Assembly (NCBI RefSeq): GCF_033547095.1
Contig: NZ_CP137852.1
Location: 1,171,501 to 1,235,500 of the forward strand
DNA length: 64,000 bases
Direction of reading: 5' to 3'
Origin: Sediminicoccus rosea
GTDB lineage: Bacteria; Pseudomonadota; Alphaproteobacteria; Acetobacterales; Acetobacteraceae
Shown piece after piece: positions 46,188 through 54,079 of this stretch. The notes below the pieces were generated by a model that was given only the letters and a program-made list of their open reading frames with translations, was not told the origin of the DNA and did not search any database. Within the stretch, counting starts at the first letter, position 1; every line of letters begins with the position of its first letter. Both the position numbers and the translations under genes were made by a program.

Positions 46188-48209
46188 CTACAAGGCGGTG
46201 GCAGTGACCGGGCCGGCGAAGGCGGAGACATTGCCCTCGGCCGAGACGCTGCGCAGCCAGTACCAACGGGTCTGGCCGGTGGTGAGGCCGGTGCGGTCCC
46301 AGGGAAGTGCGGTCGGCTCGGCGGCCAGTTTGGTCGCGCTGGCCAGGCTGTTGCTGCTCGCCTCGAAGACCTGCAGCCGCACTGCGTCCGTGGGAAAGCC
46401 GCCCGACAGGCGCACGCCACCCACGATCCCTGTTGCGGCCAGGCGGGACGCGGCGGCCGGCACCAGCGCCTCGCGCCAGCCCGACACCGCGCCGCTGCGC
46501 GCCTGCGCCCGCACCCGGAATGCCGTGGGCTCCGCGGTGGGGATGGCGACGGCGGTGGCGCCGAAGCCGCCGGCATAGCCCTGCCAGATGGCGACGGAGG
46601 TGGGGCGGAACTCGATCTCGTAGCCGGCCAGATAGGCGGAGCCCACCGCCGACCAGGAGACGGCGATCGCCGTGAAGGTCGTCCCCAGCGGCGTCTCCAC
46701 CAGAATGGCGGCCGGCGCGGCGATCACGCCCGGGTTGGGCAGCACCACGGACGGGTTCTGGCCGGTGGCGCGCTCATCCGTCGCCGGGTTCCAGGCCCAA
46801 ACGGCCGGGTCCTCCTCGGCCAGTTGCAGGTTCACCCCGCCATCCGGCGCCAGCGCCCAGCCCGTCACCCGCGCCGGGAAAGGCGTCAGACGGTCGAGGG
46901 CCACCGTCACCCCATCCCAGGGTCGCAGGCGCAGCGCCGAGAGGTTGGCCTGCATCGCCACCTCACGCTGGCGGCGGTTGCGCTCCAGCTCGATTTTCAT
47001 CAGGCGCTGCACCGTGCTGGCGCTGGTGGTGAGCGGGAACTCCATGTCCCGGTAGATCGCCTCGCCGCCATCCTCGGTGACGTAGTTGCTGGCCAGCAGC
47101 GGCGGCGCATCGGTCGGCTGCCAGGCGGCGGCCGGCTCGACGTAGACGGCGCGCACCCCGTTGAAGAGATCCCGCCGCGGCCGCGAGCCCACGATGGTGA
47201 CGTCGCCGCGCAGATCGTCGGAGGTGAGCGTCGCGGCCGGCAGCGCCGGTGCGCCAGCATGGATGTAGAAGCGCCCGCCCGAGACCACCAGCGCGCCCGC
47301 CATGGCGGCGACGAGCTTGCGGGTGATGGCGATCTTGCCCTCGCCGAGGGTGACGGCGCCGTTGACGGTGTAGCGGCGCTCGGCGGTGCCATCGCGCCGG
47401 CCCATGATCTCGTCGCAGATGTTGGCCGCCGCCATGAGCGCCGGCAGGTCGATGTCGGCCCAGGCGGCGGGCCAGCCGAAGGGTGAGGTCAGGTACCAGG
47501 CCAGGCACAGCGCGGGATTGTCCGACCAGCCGGTGGTGCCGGTGCGCGGATCGAGGATGGTGTCGGCGCCCTCGACGATGGCCGAGAGGCTGGGCGCGCC
47601 GGAGGGAAAGGCCTCGGGCCGCAGCTTGAGCCTCACGGCGAGATAGGCGCGGCCCTGGCCACGGTGCGCTGCGGTCCATTGGCCGCCGGTGTCCGCCACG
47701 AGATTCGCATTCGCGGCCTGGCCCGGATCGCCGAGCGCGCGATCGATGCGCAGCAGGCCGGCGAACTTCGCGTCGGTGGAGGCGGTACCGTTCAGGAACA
47801 CTTCGCCGATGGCGCGGACGCGGTGCGCGGCCAGCACCACGACCACATGGAGGAAGCCGTCGGCGCGGCCCTCGTCGTCGGTGGCGGAATGCAGGAACAC
47901 GACAGGGCCGGAGGTGCGGCAGCGCCCAAAGACGATTTGGAGCTCGGTGATGGGCTGGTGGAAGGACTGGGTGCGGCCAGCGCCGGGCGTGCGGGGATCG
48001 AAGCCGGAGCCCGGCCCGGTGTCGGTGCCTGGCGTGACGTTGGCGCTGCGGGCGGCGGAGGGCGACTTGGGGCGGAAGACCGCGGCACCGACGGCCGAGA
48101 CCACCAGGGCGGCGCCGGCGGCCGCCACGGCGCCCAGGACGCCGCCGCCGATGACGGCCGAGGCAGCGGCCCCTGCGGCAGCGGCGATGAAGGGAATGGC
48201 GACGGGCAT
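46188..48209 (-). CDS. Phage tail hub / host-specificity protein J-like
   Basis: A 673-residue protein. The N-terminus is a hydrophobic Ala/Gly stretch (IPFIAAAAGAAASAVIGGGVLGAVAA), then LQIVFGRCRTSGPVVFLHS and AIGEVFLNG, the pattern of tail proteins of the lambda J/GTA gp15 kind. Central PLTTSASTVQRLMKIELERNRRQ is a phage-tail-hub signature. The C-terminus has FN3-like modules (AYLAGYEIEFRPTS, RWYWLRSVSAEGNVSAF). Its start overlaps the upstream gene's stop (TGATG). Confidence 0.84.
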   Translation of the reverse strand: MPVAIPFIAAAAGAAASAVIGGGVLGAVAAAGAALVVSAVGAAVFRPKSPSAARSANVTPGTDTGPGSGFDPRTPGAGRTQSFHQPITELQIVFGRCRTSGPVVFLHSATDDEGRADGFLHVVVVLAAHRVRAIGEVFLNGTASTDAKFAGLLRIDRALGDPGQAANANLVADTGGQWTAAHRGQGRAYLAVRLKLRPEAFPSGAPSLSAIVEGADTILDPRTGTTGWSDNPALCLAWYLTSPFGWPAAWADIDLPALMAAANICDEIMGRRDGTAERRYTVNGAVTLGEGKIAITRKLVAAMAGALVVSGGRFYIHAGAPALPAATLTSDDLRGDVTIVGSRPRRDLFNGVRAVYVEPAAAWQPTDAPPLLASNYVTEDGGEAIYRDMEFPLTTSASTVQRLMKIELERNRRQREVAMQANLSALRLRPWDGVTVALDRLTPFPARVTGWALAPDGGVNLQLAEEDPAVWAWNPATDERATGQNPSVVLPNPGVIAAPAAILVETPLGTTFTAIAVSWSAVGSAYLAGYEIEFRPTSVAIWQGYAGGFGATAVAIPTAEPTAFRVRAQARSGAVSGWREALVPAAASRLAATGIVGGVRLSGGFPTDAVRLQVFEASSNSLASATKLAAEPTALPWDRTGLTTGQTRWYWLRSVSAEGNVSAFAGPVTATAL

Positions 48210-48592
48210 CAGCCAACCCTCCAGGCAATGGTGCAGGCGGTGATGGGGAGGCGCAGGAGTCCGGCGGGTCCGACGAAGGCCACGCGGCCGGCGTCGAGCA
48301 CGACGCCGAGGCGGTCGGGGTCGGCGGCCAGCGCCACGTCCCCAGCGCGGGCGAAGGGCACCGCCACGCGCGGGTAGCCGGCGGTGTCGGCCATCGCGGC
48401 GAGCGTGGGGCGGTGCTGCCAGAACGGCCGCTGGCCCGTGCAGGCTGCCACCGCCGCCATGGCGAAGCGCCCGCAGTTCCAGCGCGCTGCGTCGAAGGGC
48501 CGATGCTCCGCCGCCGTGATGAGCTCCGCCAGGCGTTCCGGCCAGCCGGGCAGCCGGTTCACGGGCGCGGTAGTCTGGCTGGAGGAAATCAT
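48209..48592 (-). CDS. Small phage tail protein, NlpC/P60-like (DUF6950 type)
   Basis: A 127-residue protein. RPFDAARWNCGRFAMAAVAACTG holds a Cys preceded by a Trp/Asn, similar to the phage tail-assembly K-type NlpC/P60 relatives, and VPFARAGDVAL is the later core. It sits directly before the J-like hub, where lambda encodes gpK. ATG at 48592 follows GGAG-like sequence weakly. It is divergent from the toxin cassette, so needs its own promoter. Confidence 0.75.
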   Translation of the reverse strand: MISSSQTTAPVNRLPGWPERLAELITAAEHRPFDAARWNCGRFAMAAVAACTGQRPFWQHRPTLAAMADTAGYPRVAVPFARAGDVALAADPDRLGVVLDAGRVAFVGPAGLLRLPITACTIAWRVG

Positions 48593-48643
48593 CGATTGGC
48601 TGCTTTCGCGTGACCGGAGCCACTTCCGATGGGGGGGTCGGAA

Positions 48644-48682
48644 TATAATCCTTGACAATTAGAACATAAAAGGAACATATAG
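48644..48682 (+). promoter_or_regulatory. AT-rich promoter region of the toxin cassette
   Basis: TTGACA at 48652-48657 is a perfect -35 box; 17 nt downstream lies ACATAT (48675-48680) as the -10. GAACATA is repeated at 48662-48668 and 48673-48679, an 11-bp-spaced direct repeat across the promoter that could bind a repressor. TATAAT at 48644-48649 offers another -10. The AT-richness stands out sharply from flanking DNA. Confidence 0.6.
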
Positions 48683-48701
48683 GTGGCCGGAGGTGCCGCT
48701 G

Positions 48702-49013
48702 ATGGCCGAGTTCATTCACGTCACCGAAGAAAGCCTCCGGGCCGCGATGCGCGATCCGCGCTATTGGCGTTCAGGGCATCCAGAGCGTGAGGAATACAAC
48801 CGCTGGGTCACCGAAGGGTGGCGGGCCGTTGTCAACGAAGGCCAGGGCAAGGGCGGTGTCGTGCAGGTTCGCGCCTACACCCGCACGCGGAATGGCAAGA
48901 CTGAGCAGGTGGGGCACATACCAGGGCTGATCCGCCCGGCGGTGATGACGACAAAGCTCCGTCCGCGCGAACGCCAAAGGCTGCGGGAGGCGATGCGGAT
49001 GTTATTCAGGTAG
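48702..49013 (+). CDS. Small protein of unknown function, first gene of the toxin cassette
   Basis: A 103-residue protein beginning AEFIHVTEESLRAAMRDPRYW, with the SGHPEREEYNRWVTEGW segment often found in phage- and toxin-linked proteins. The C-terminal half is basic (RAYTRTRNGKTEQ to RPRERQRLREAMRMLFR). GGAGG is 8 nt upstream of the ATG. It lies 17 nt before the toxin gene; it may be an adaptor, structural leader or the N-terminal part of a toxin split in two. Confidence 0.62.
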   Translation: MAEFIHVTEESLRAAMRDPRYWRSGHPEREEYNRWVTEGWRAVVNEGQGKGGVVQVRAYTRTRNGKTEQVGHIPGLIRPAVMTTKLRPRERQRLREAMRMLFR

Positions 49014-49030
49014 CAGCAGCGCCGGCCCTT

Positions 49031-49624
49031 GTGCAGGGCGCGATCCGTCTTGCTCCGCAAATCGGACGTGTCCTGCCACGAGGCCTCCCGGCACTGCGGC
49101 GGCGGAACTTGCTTGATGACGCAATCGACGAGGCTAGGCGCGGGAGCATCGCTCCTCGGTCATGGTACAATGCAATTCCGGAGCAACCCGGCGAGCGCGA
49201 GGCTGCGGCTGGTGCGGACCAGGATGCCCGCAACGACGGCGCTGTGGTACCTCCGAGGGTGGAACCCCGACAGGATGACGGCGAACGACCGCGCTACACT
49301 GTCGATGGCGATCAACAGGGCAAACATCTCCCCGGGCATAAAAATCATCGTCCGCAAGGAGGACGTAGCGAACTCGACCCATCCGCAGATCCCCAGGGTC
49401 TCATTGATCGTCATGCACACCGCGGCACTTCGGCGAATGGCATGCCCCCTGGGCAGCCGGGCGCACGGGAGAGATTCGATAACGGCGATGAGATCATCGG
49501 CATCTACCGCGATGGTCGCGGCGCATCTGCGCCCACAACGCGGGGCATCATCCACTACGGCTCCGATGGCCGAGTGCATATTGTGCCTGCGCGTCCGCGG
49601 GGCTGGATTGAAGGAGGCAGGTGA
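49031..49624 (+). CDS. Polymorphic toxin type 50 (Ntox50-like) domain protein
   Basis: A 197-residue protein, GTG start, no signal peptide. The C-terminal half (about 88-190) matches the Ntox50 pattern: DQQGKHLPGHKNH (H99, H103), ARERFDNGDEIIGIYRD, then APTTRGIIHYGSDGRVHIVPARP (H175, H183). The family is a predicted RNase-like toxin module found in phage minor head proteins and secreted effectors. The N-terminal half is Arg-rich and unlike known delivery domains. Overlaps the putative immunity gene by 1 nt (TGATG). Confidence 0.75.
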   Translation: MQGAIRLAPQIGRVLPRGLPALRRRNLLDDAIDEARRGSIAPRSWYNAIPEQPGEREAAAGADQDARNDGAVVPPRVEPRQDDGERPRYTVDGDQQGKHLPGHKNHRPQGGRSELDPSADPQGLIDRHAHRGTSANGMPPGQPGARERFDNGDEIIGIYRDGRGASAPTTRGIIHYGSDGRVHIVPARPRGWIEGGR

Positions 49625-49986
49625 TGATCGAGCGAACAGAGACTTGGGAAGAGCGCGTCCGGTGGTATGCGGAGATGGAGTGGCCAGAGCATGCGATGGA
49701 AGCTCTGTTGGCGTATTGCTTCGTAGTTGATCGTGCAGCGAAGACAGTAACGCTGAGAGCCCTATTCGACCACGCGCCTTCCGAACAGGAGAAGTCTGAT
49801 CTGTGGGAACTTGAAGGTGAGATCGGCGTGCATTTTCCCGATGAGTGGCAGATCACCACCAAATTCGAAAGGTTGTCGCCAGTGCAGGAGGCAGACCTTG
49901 GCAATGTCGAGATCATCTATCGCCGCGGAGACGCGATGAACCCCCGCGATCGTTGGGAGCAAAGAGAAGCGGGCGAAAGAGCATGA
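49624..49986 (+). CDS. Putative immunity protein for the type 50 toxin
   Basis: A 120-residue acidic protein. It starts MIERTETWEERVRWYAEMEW and has SDLWELEGEIGVHFPDEWQ, a Trp/Glu-rich composition common among immunity proteins. An ideal AAGGAGG ribosome site lies 5 nt before the ATG at 49624, inside the toxin gene, so it is translated with the toxin. No family recognised. It ends 16 nt from the convergent tail gene stop. Confidence 0.62.
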   Translation: MIERTETWEERVRWYAEMEWPEHAMEALLAYCFVVDRAAKTVTLRALFDHAPSEQEKSDLWELEGEIGVHFPDEWQITTKFERLSPVQEADLGNVEIIYRRGDAMNPRDRWEQREAGERA

Positions 49987-50002
49987 ACAACCGAACACCG
50001 GT

Positions 50003-50569
50003 TCACTGGATCGGCAGCCGGATCTCCGCCTCCTGGAGCGCCGGCACGAACTCGAAGAACCGATCGCCGGGGTATTCCGCCTGCTGGTCGGCGTCGGTGT
50101 AGCGCCGCACTTCGGCCCGCTCGAGGTCCACCAGCCGGCTCTCGCAGGCCAGCGCCACGGAGGGTTCGGCGCCGTCCGTCACCTCGATCGTGTCCATCAG
50201 CCCGGCCCAGAGCGGAAACGGGTCCGCCACAAAGGCACCTTGGGCGTCCAGCAGCGCGCCCCACAGCGTGACCGGCCGAAGCCGATAGCTGCGCTCGGCG
50301 AGTGCGATGTCCACCACCTCCTGCGGCACCGGCGACAGCGCGAGCGTCAGGCGGACGGCGCGGAGCTCCACCGTCTCCTCCACATCCGAGATGGCGCCGA
50401 TGCTGCCGGCGCCCTCAAAGACCTTCCCCGCCCAATCGAGCGGCCCGAGCCCGGTCCAGACGCGAAAGGGGCCGGTGGCGAAGTCGAGCTCGACCAGCAC
50501 CACGGGCGTGGCGATGGGCGCTGTGGCGGCGGACGCGGCCTGGTTGCCGAGGCGTGGGGTGCCGGACAT
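50003..50569 (-). CDS. Phage tail protein (baseplate/distal tail type)
   Basis: A 188-residue protein in the position of GTA/siphovirus distal tail genes between tape measure and hub. VVLVELDFATGPFRVWTGLGPLDW, GAISDVEETVELRAVRLTLA and the ALLDAQGAFVADPFPLWAGLMDTI block are recurrent in such DUF2163-like baseplate proteins. Start overlaps the stop of the upstream tail gene (TGATG). Confidence 0.75.
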   Translation of the reverse strand: MSGTPRLGNQAASAATAPIATPVVLVELDFATGPFRVWTGLGPLDWAGKVFEGAGSIGAISDVEETVELRAVRLTLALSPVPQEVVDIALAERSYRLRPVTLWGALLDAQGAFVADPFPLWAGLMDTIEVTDGAEPSVALACESRLVDLERAEVRRYTDADQQAEYPGDRFFEFVPALQEAEIRLPIQ

Positions 50570-51255
50570 CAGAGGGCCTCCTCCAGGCGGATGGTCACGG
50601 CGGCGAAAGGGCCGGGCCGCGTTGGGTTCGCCGCCTCGTCGTCGGAGACCAGCCGCATCGGCACGCTCGGCAGGGAGAGGATCAGCGGCTCGCCGACCAC
50701 CACCGCGGCGCGCAGCGGCGGCGCGATGGCGATGGTGGCGGTGCCGGCGCCGGAGGCGGTGACCGCGGCGGTGGCGATGTAGAGGCGCCCACCGAGGCCG
50801 ATGTAGTCGCCGGCGCCGACCGCCACGGTGCTGGGCCACCAGCCCTGGGTGACGATGGATAGCGCGCCGCGGGGTGCGCCGGCCGCCAGTGAGGGATTGC
50901 CCGAGCCCACCACCAGGCCGGTGCCGTCCGTGAAGATGGTCGCGTCCGAGAAGCTGTAGGGCCCGGTCGGCACGTCGCCCTGGCTGCGCGGATCGCCGGT
51001 GCGGTATTCGCGCCGCCAATCCGAGATGCGCACCGTGTTGGCGGATCCCGCCAGTGCGGCCAGCAGCCCGTCCATCACCCCGGCCTGCACGCGCCCCAGA
51101 GGCTCGAAGGTTGCCTCGGCCACCCAGCGCGCGCCCTCGCGCCGCAGCACCTGGGTGGCACGGGTGACCGGCGACACGAAGCGCGTGGTGTTGTGCTGCA
51201 GGTAGAAGGTCAGCCGCGAGGGTCGCAGCGCCTCGGGCCAGGCGTATTCGGTCAC
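50569..51255 (-). CDS. Phage tail protein of unknown subtype
   Basis: A 228-residue protein, GTG start with AGAGGG upstream. TEYAWPEALRPSRLTFYLQHN, then beta-rich sequence (AATIFTDGTGLVVGSG-like, VGAGDYIGLGGRLYIATAAV). It lies between tape measure and the distal tail gene and is translationally coupled to the latter. It is divergent from the HTH gene at 51345. Confidence 0.7.
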   Translation of the reverse strand: MTEYAWPEALRPSRLTFYLQHNTTRFVSPVTRATQVLRREGARWVAEATFEPLGRVQAGVMDGLLAALAGSANTVRISDWRREYRTGDPRSQGDVPTGPYSFSDATIFTDGTGLVVGSGNPSLAAGAPRGALSIVTQGWWPSTVAVGAGDYIGLGGRLYIATAAVTASGAGTATIAIAPPLRAAVVVGEPLILSLPSVPMRLVSDDEAANPTRPGPFAAVTIRLEEAL

Positions 51256-51344
51256 AGCACTGCCCTCTTGCCGACAAGGGATGGCCCGGACGGCTCGTGA
51301 CGCTGGTGCTCGCGCGAATCGTCGCGCCGCAGGCAGACACGAGG

Positions 51345-51581
51345 ATGAAGCTGATGGAGATGAACAGCGCGCCGGCACCGATGCGGAACTCGGTGCTGGC
51401 ATACCGGATCAGCGAACTTGGGCCGCTGATTGGTGTTGGCCGCAGCACGATCTATCGCTTGATCGGCGAAGGCCGATTGCGCGCGATGAAGATCGGGCAC
51501 CGGACGGTTGTCTGCGGCGAAAGCGTCCGACGTTTCCTCGCAGAGTTACCGGCAGCAACGTGCAGATCATACCAACGCTGA
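51345..51581 (+). CDS. Excisionase/MerR-like helix-turn-helix protein
   Basis: A 78-residue protein. AYRISELGPLIGVGRSTIYRL is followed by GRLRAMKIGHRTVV, the DNA-binding HTH_17 (excisionase/AlpA-like) pattern. It is antisense to the tail operon, ending 7 nt from the tape measure stop. A regulator or excision directionality factor is possible. Start chosen at 51345; an open frame extends 16 codons upstream. Confidence 0.72.
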   Translation: MKLMEMNSAPAPMRNSVLAYRISELGPLIGVGRSTIYRLIGEGRLRAMKIGHRTVVCGESVRRFLAELPAATCRSYQR

Positions 51582-51588
51582 GAGGCGC

Positions 51589-53757
51589 TCAGCCTCGCAC
51601 CGTCTCGTAGGCGCTGCCGCCGCGGCGGATGGCGTCGAGCGTCATGGCCGCGGCCTGCCGCGCGATCTGCCCGGCGAGCAGCCGCAGCCGCGCCTCGACA
51701 CCGGCATCGGCACCGCGCGCGTCGATGTTGATCGTCTGCTGGATGACCCGACCGCCCGGCGCCATGCCGTTCGGCAGCACAGTGCCGCCACGGTCCGGGA
51801 CAAACCATTCGGGGCCACGCTCGCCGACGATGTAGGGCTGCCCCGCCGCGACAGGGCCGCCCTCGGCGCGGAACAGCCCGCCAAGCCAGGAGCCGATGCC
51901 GTCGAACCAGCTGCCGGCGCCGAGACTCGTGAGGCCGGCCGAGACCGCGTTACCCAGCGGCTCGGTGATGGTGCGCCGCGCGATGATGCGGGTGATGTCC
52001 TGCAGCAGACCTTGCATGACCTTGGACAGCTTGTCGCCGCGCACGATCGCGTCCTCGAAGGCCGAGGAGAACGCGAAGCCCAACTCGCGCGCCGCCTCCC
52101 GCGTGCCCTCGGTGCTGCGCTGCAGGCGCCGCTCGGCCTCCTCCAGGTCCTCCAGCGCGCGCTGCGCCTCCCGCCCTATCGTCTCGTCCGGGATCGGCCG
52201 GCCGGCGCGTTCGGCGCGCTGCACCAGGTCGGACAGCCGCTCCAGCCGGCGCTGGTAGCGCTCATAGGCGGTCTCGTTGTCCTGGATCAGCCGCTCGCGC
52301 TCGCGCAGCAGGTCGTTCAGCTGGCGCTCGGCGTCCCGGGCCTCCCGCGCGCCCTCGGTGCTGACGCGGCGCACCGCAGCGACGCGCGGCTCCAGCCTGC
52401 GCAGCGCCTCGTCGCGCTCCTGCAGCGCAAGGGTCTCGAGGCGGGTGCGCTCGGCGGCGGTGACGCCGCCCGCGGCCTCCGCCTCGCGCAGGCGACGGAC
52501 CCGCTCCTCGTATTCGCGGTTGATCCGGAAGCGGTCGTCGAGGTCGCGGGTGAGCTCCTGGACGTCCTGCGTGGCGCGGCGCCGGCGGGCATCGGCGGCG
52601 GCCTGACCGGCGCGCTCCTGCTCCTCCAGGCGGCGGTTCAGCGACTCCCGCTCGGCGGTGTCGATCTCGGCGAGTGTCGCGAAATAGTCGCGGCGCAGCT
52701 CCTCCAGCCGCGCCCGGCTGTCGACGCCGGCCTGCTGCTCGGCGGCGCCGACCAGGCCGGGGCGGATGCTGCCGCGGCGGACTGGGGCGCGCAGGCTGTC
52801 GCGGCCGTCGCCCTCGCTCTCCAGCCGGCCGATCTGCGCCGAGAGCGACTCGGCCTGGCGGCGCAGGCCGGCGAGGCGTTCCTCCTCACTGCGCAGCCCG
52901 GCGCCCTGGCGGACGCTGTCCACCGCGCGCGCGGCGCCCGAGAGCGCCCGGGCCAGCGCGTTGGAGAGGCCAATGGCGCGGTCGAGCTGGCCGAGGAAGT
53001 TCTCGGTCGCCGCCGTCAGCTGCCCGAAGGCACGGCCGAGCGAGAGCGGGGCGCGGTCGAGTTCCGCGCCGAGGCGTTCGGTAGCGCGCAGCAGGGCGGG
53101 AAAGGCCCGCTCGGCGGTGAGCTTGCCCTCGGAGCCGAGCTTGCGGAGCTCGCCGATGGAGACGCCGAGTTCGCGCGCCAAGCCCTCGGCCAGCAGCGGC
53201 ATGGCCTCGAGGATGGAGCGGAGCTCGTCGCCCTGCAGCACGCCGGAGGCCAGCGCCTGGGCGAGCTGCAGCGTGGCCGAGGAGATCTCCTGCGTGGAGG
53301 CGCCGGAGACGATGGCGACGCGCTGCAGGCCGCCGACGAGGCGGACCACTTGGTCGGAGGTGGCGCCGATCTCGCGCGCGGCGATCGAGAAGCGCTGGAA
53401 GGCGTCGACGCTCTCGGAGACCGCCACGCCGGTCTGGAGCGCGTTGCGGTACAGCGCCTCATAGACCAGCACGGCGCGCTCGACCGAGCCGGTGGCGTTC
53501 TGCAGGCGTGAGAGGCCCTGGGTGAGCGCATCGTCGGCCTGGACCAGGGCCCGCGCGGCGACCGCGACGCCGGCGATCTGGATGCCGCGGGTGGCGACGT
53601 CGAGCAGTTCGAGGGAGCGGGAGGCGCGCTCGGCGCCGCCCTTGATCTGGTCGAGGGAGCGCTGGCCGGTCTCGCCGACCTCGCGCAGCCCGGCCTTGAC
53701 CCGGGCGGCGTCGTCCAGCGAGAGGCGGACCGAGACGCGGCGGGTGGCGTCGGCCAT
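51589..53757 (-). CDS. Phage tail tape measure protein
   Basis: A 722-residue protein. The N-terminal tape-measure domain (TQGLSRLQNATGSVERAVLVYEALY, QEISSATLQLAQALASG, LRSILEAMPLLAEGLARELG) is followed by long coiled coils (about 270-560) and ends with LFRAEGGPVAAGQPYIVGERGPEWF, the typical tape-measure C-terminus. Length sets tail length. It begins 1 nt after the stop of the chaperone frameshift extension. Confidence 0.92.
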   Translation of the reverse strand: MADATRRVSVRLSLDDAARVKAGLREVGETGQRSLDQIKGGAERASRSLELLDVATRGIQIAGVAVAARALVQADDALTQGLSRLQNATGSVERAVLVYEALYRNALQTGVAVSESVDAFQRFSIAAREIGATSDQVVRLVGGLQRVAIVSGASTQEISSATLQLAQALASGVLQGDELRSILEAMPLLAEGLARELGVSIGELRKLGSEGKLTAERAFPALLRATERLGAELDRAPLSLGRAFGQLTAATENFLGQLDRAIGLSNALARALSGAARAVDSVRQGAGLRSEEERLAGLRRQAESLSAQIGRLESEGDGRDSLRAPVRRGSIRPGLVGAAEQQAGVDSRARLEELRRDYFATLAEIDTAERESLNRRLEEQERAGQAAADARRRRATQDVQELTRDLDDRFRINREYEERVRRLREAEAAGGVTAAERTRLETLALQERDEALRRLEPRVAAVRRVSTEGAREARDAERQLNDLLRERERLIQDNETAYERYQRRLERLSDLVQRAERAGRPIPDETIGREAQRALEDLEEAERRLQRSTEGTREAARELGFAFSSAFEDAIVRGDKLSKVMQGLLQDITRIIARRTITEPLGNAVSAGLTSLGAGSWFDGIGSWLGGLFRAEGGPVAAGQPYIVGERGPEWFVPDRGGTVLPNGMAPGGRVIQQTINIDARGADAGVEARLRLLAGQIARQAAAMTLDAIRRGGSAYETVRG

Positions 53758-53758
53758 G

Positions 53759-54079
53759 TCAGGTCGTCTCCCCCTCGCGGCGGGCGGCGCTGCCCTCGGC
53801 CATGCCGATGCGGATGGCGAGCAGCAGTTCGGCGGCGGCCCAGCCGGCAGCGCCGAGATCGCGCGCCGCGGCGAGCGCGCCGGCCGTGTCGAGGGTCAGG
53901 CCGGACATGGTGGCTTCGGCGCATGAGGTGCCGGCGGCCCAGCAGGCGTGGCCCTCAAGGCTGGTTGGTGCCTGCGCTGCGTAGGGGCACGCGTCGGCGC
54001 AGTCGCGGCCGAGGGCGGCACAGCCGCGGCAGTATTCGGGCCCGCGGCCGAAGTGCCAGGCGGCGCGGGCCCTCAGCCG
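53759..54079 (-). CDS. Tail chaperone -1 frameshift extension (DUF7697-like Cys-rich domain)
   Basis: A 106-codon frame with no sensible start codon upstream: no ATG, GTG or TTG before the WHFGRGPEYCRGCAALGRDC motif. It is entered by a -1 slip in the overlapping chaperone. It has a zinc-knuckle-like CxxC...CxxxC set (YCRGC, DCADAC), then a C-terminal helix (LDTAGALAAARDLGAAGWAAAEL). The stop is 1 nt before the tape measure start. The slip would fuse 129 chaperone residues to these 106, about 235 in total. Confidence 0.7.
   Translation of the reverse strand, partial: RLRARAAWHFGRGPEYCRGCAALGRDCADACPYAAQAPTSLEGHACWAAGTSCAEATMSGLTLDTAGALAAARDLGAAGWAAAELLLAIRIGMAEGSAARREGETT

Noticed and set aside
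49029-49730. Overlapping plus-strand frame of 233 codons across the toxin gene
   Set aside because: The alternative frame at 49031-49624 carries the Ntox50-like motif and is followed by a well-placed ribosome site; the longer frame has no motif.
51508-53511. 667-codon open frame opposite the tape measure gene
   Set aside because: Shadow frame; the tape measure protein on the minus strand has the correct domain pattern and operon position.
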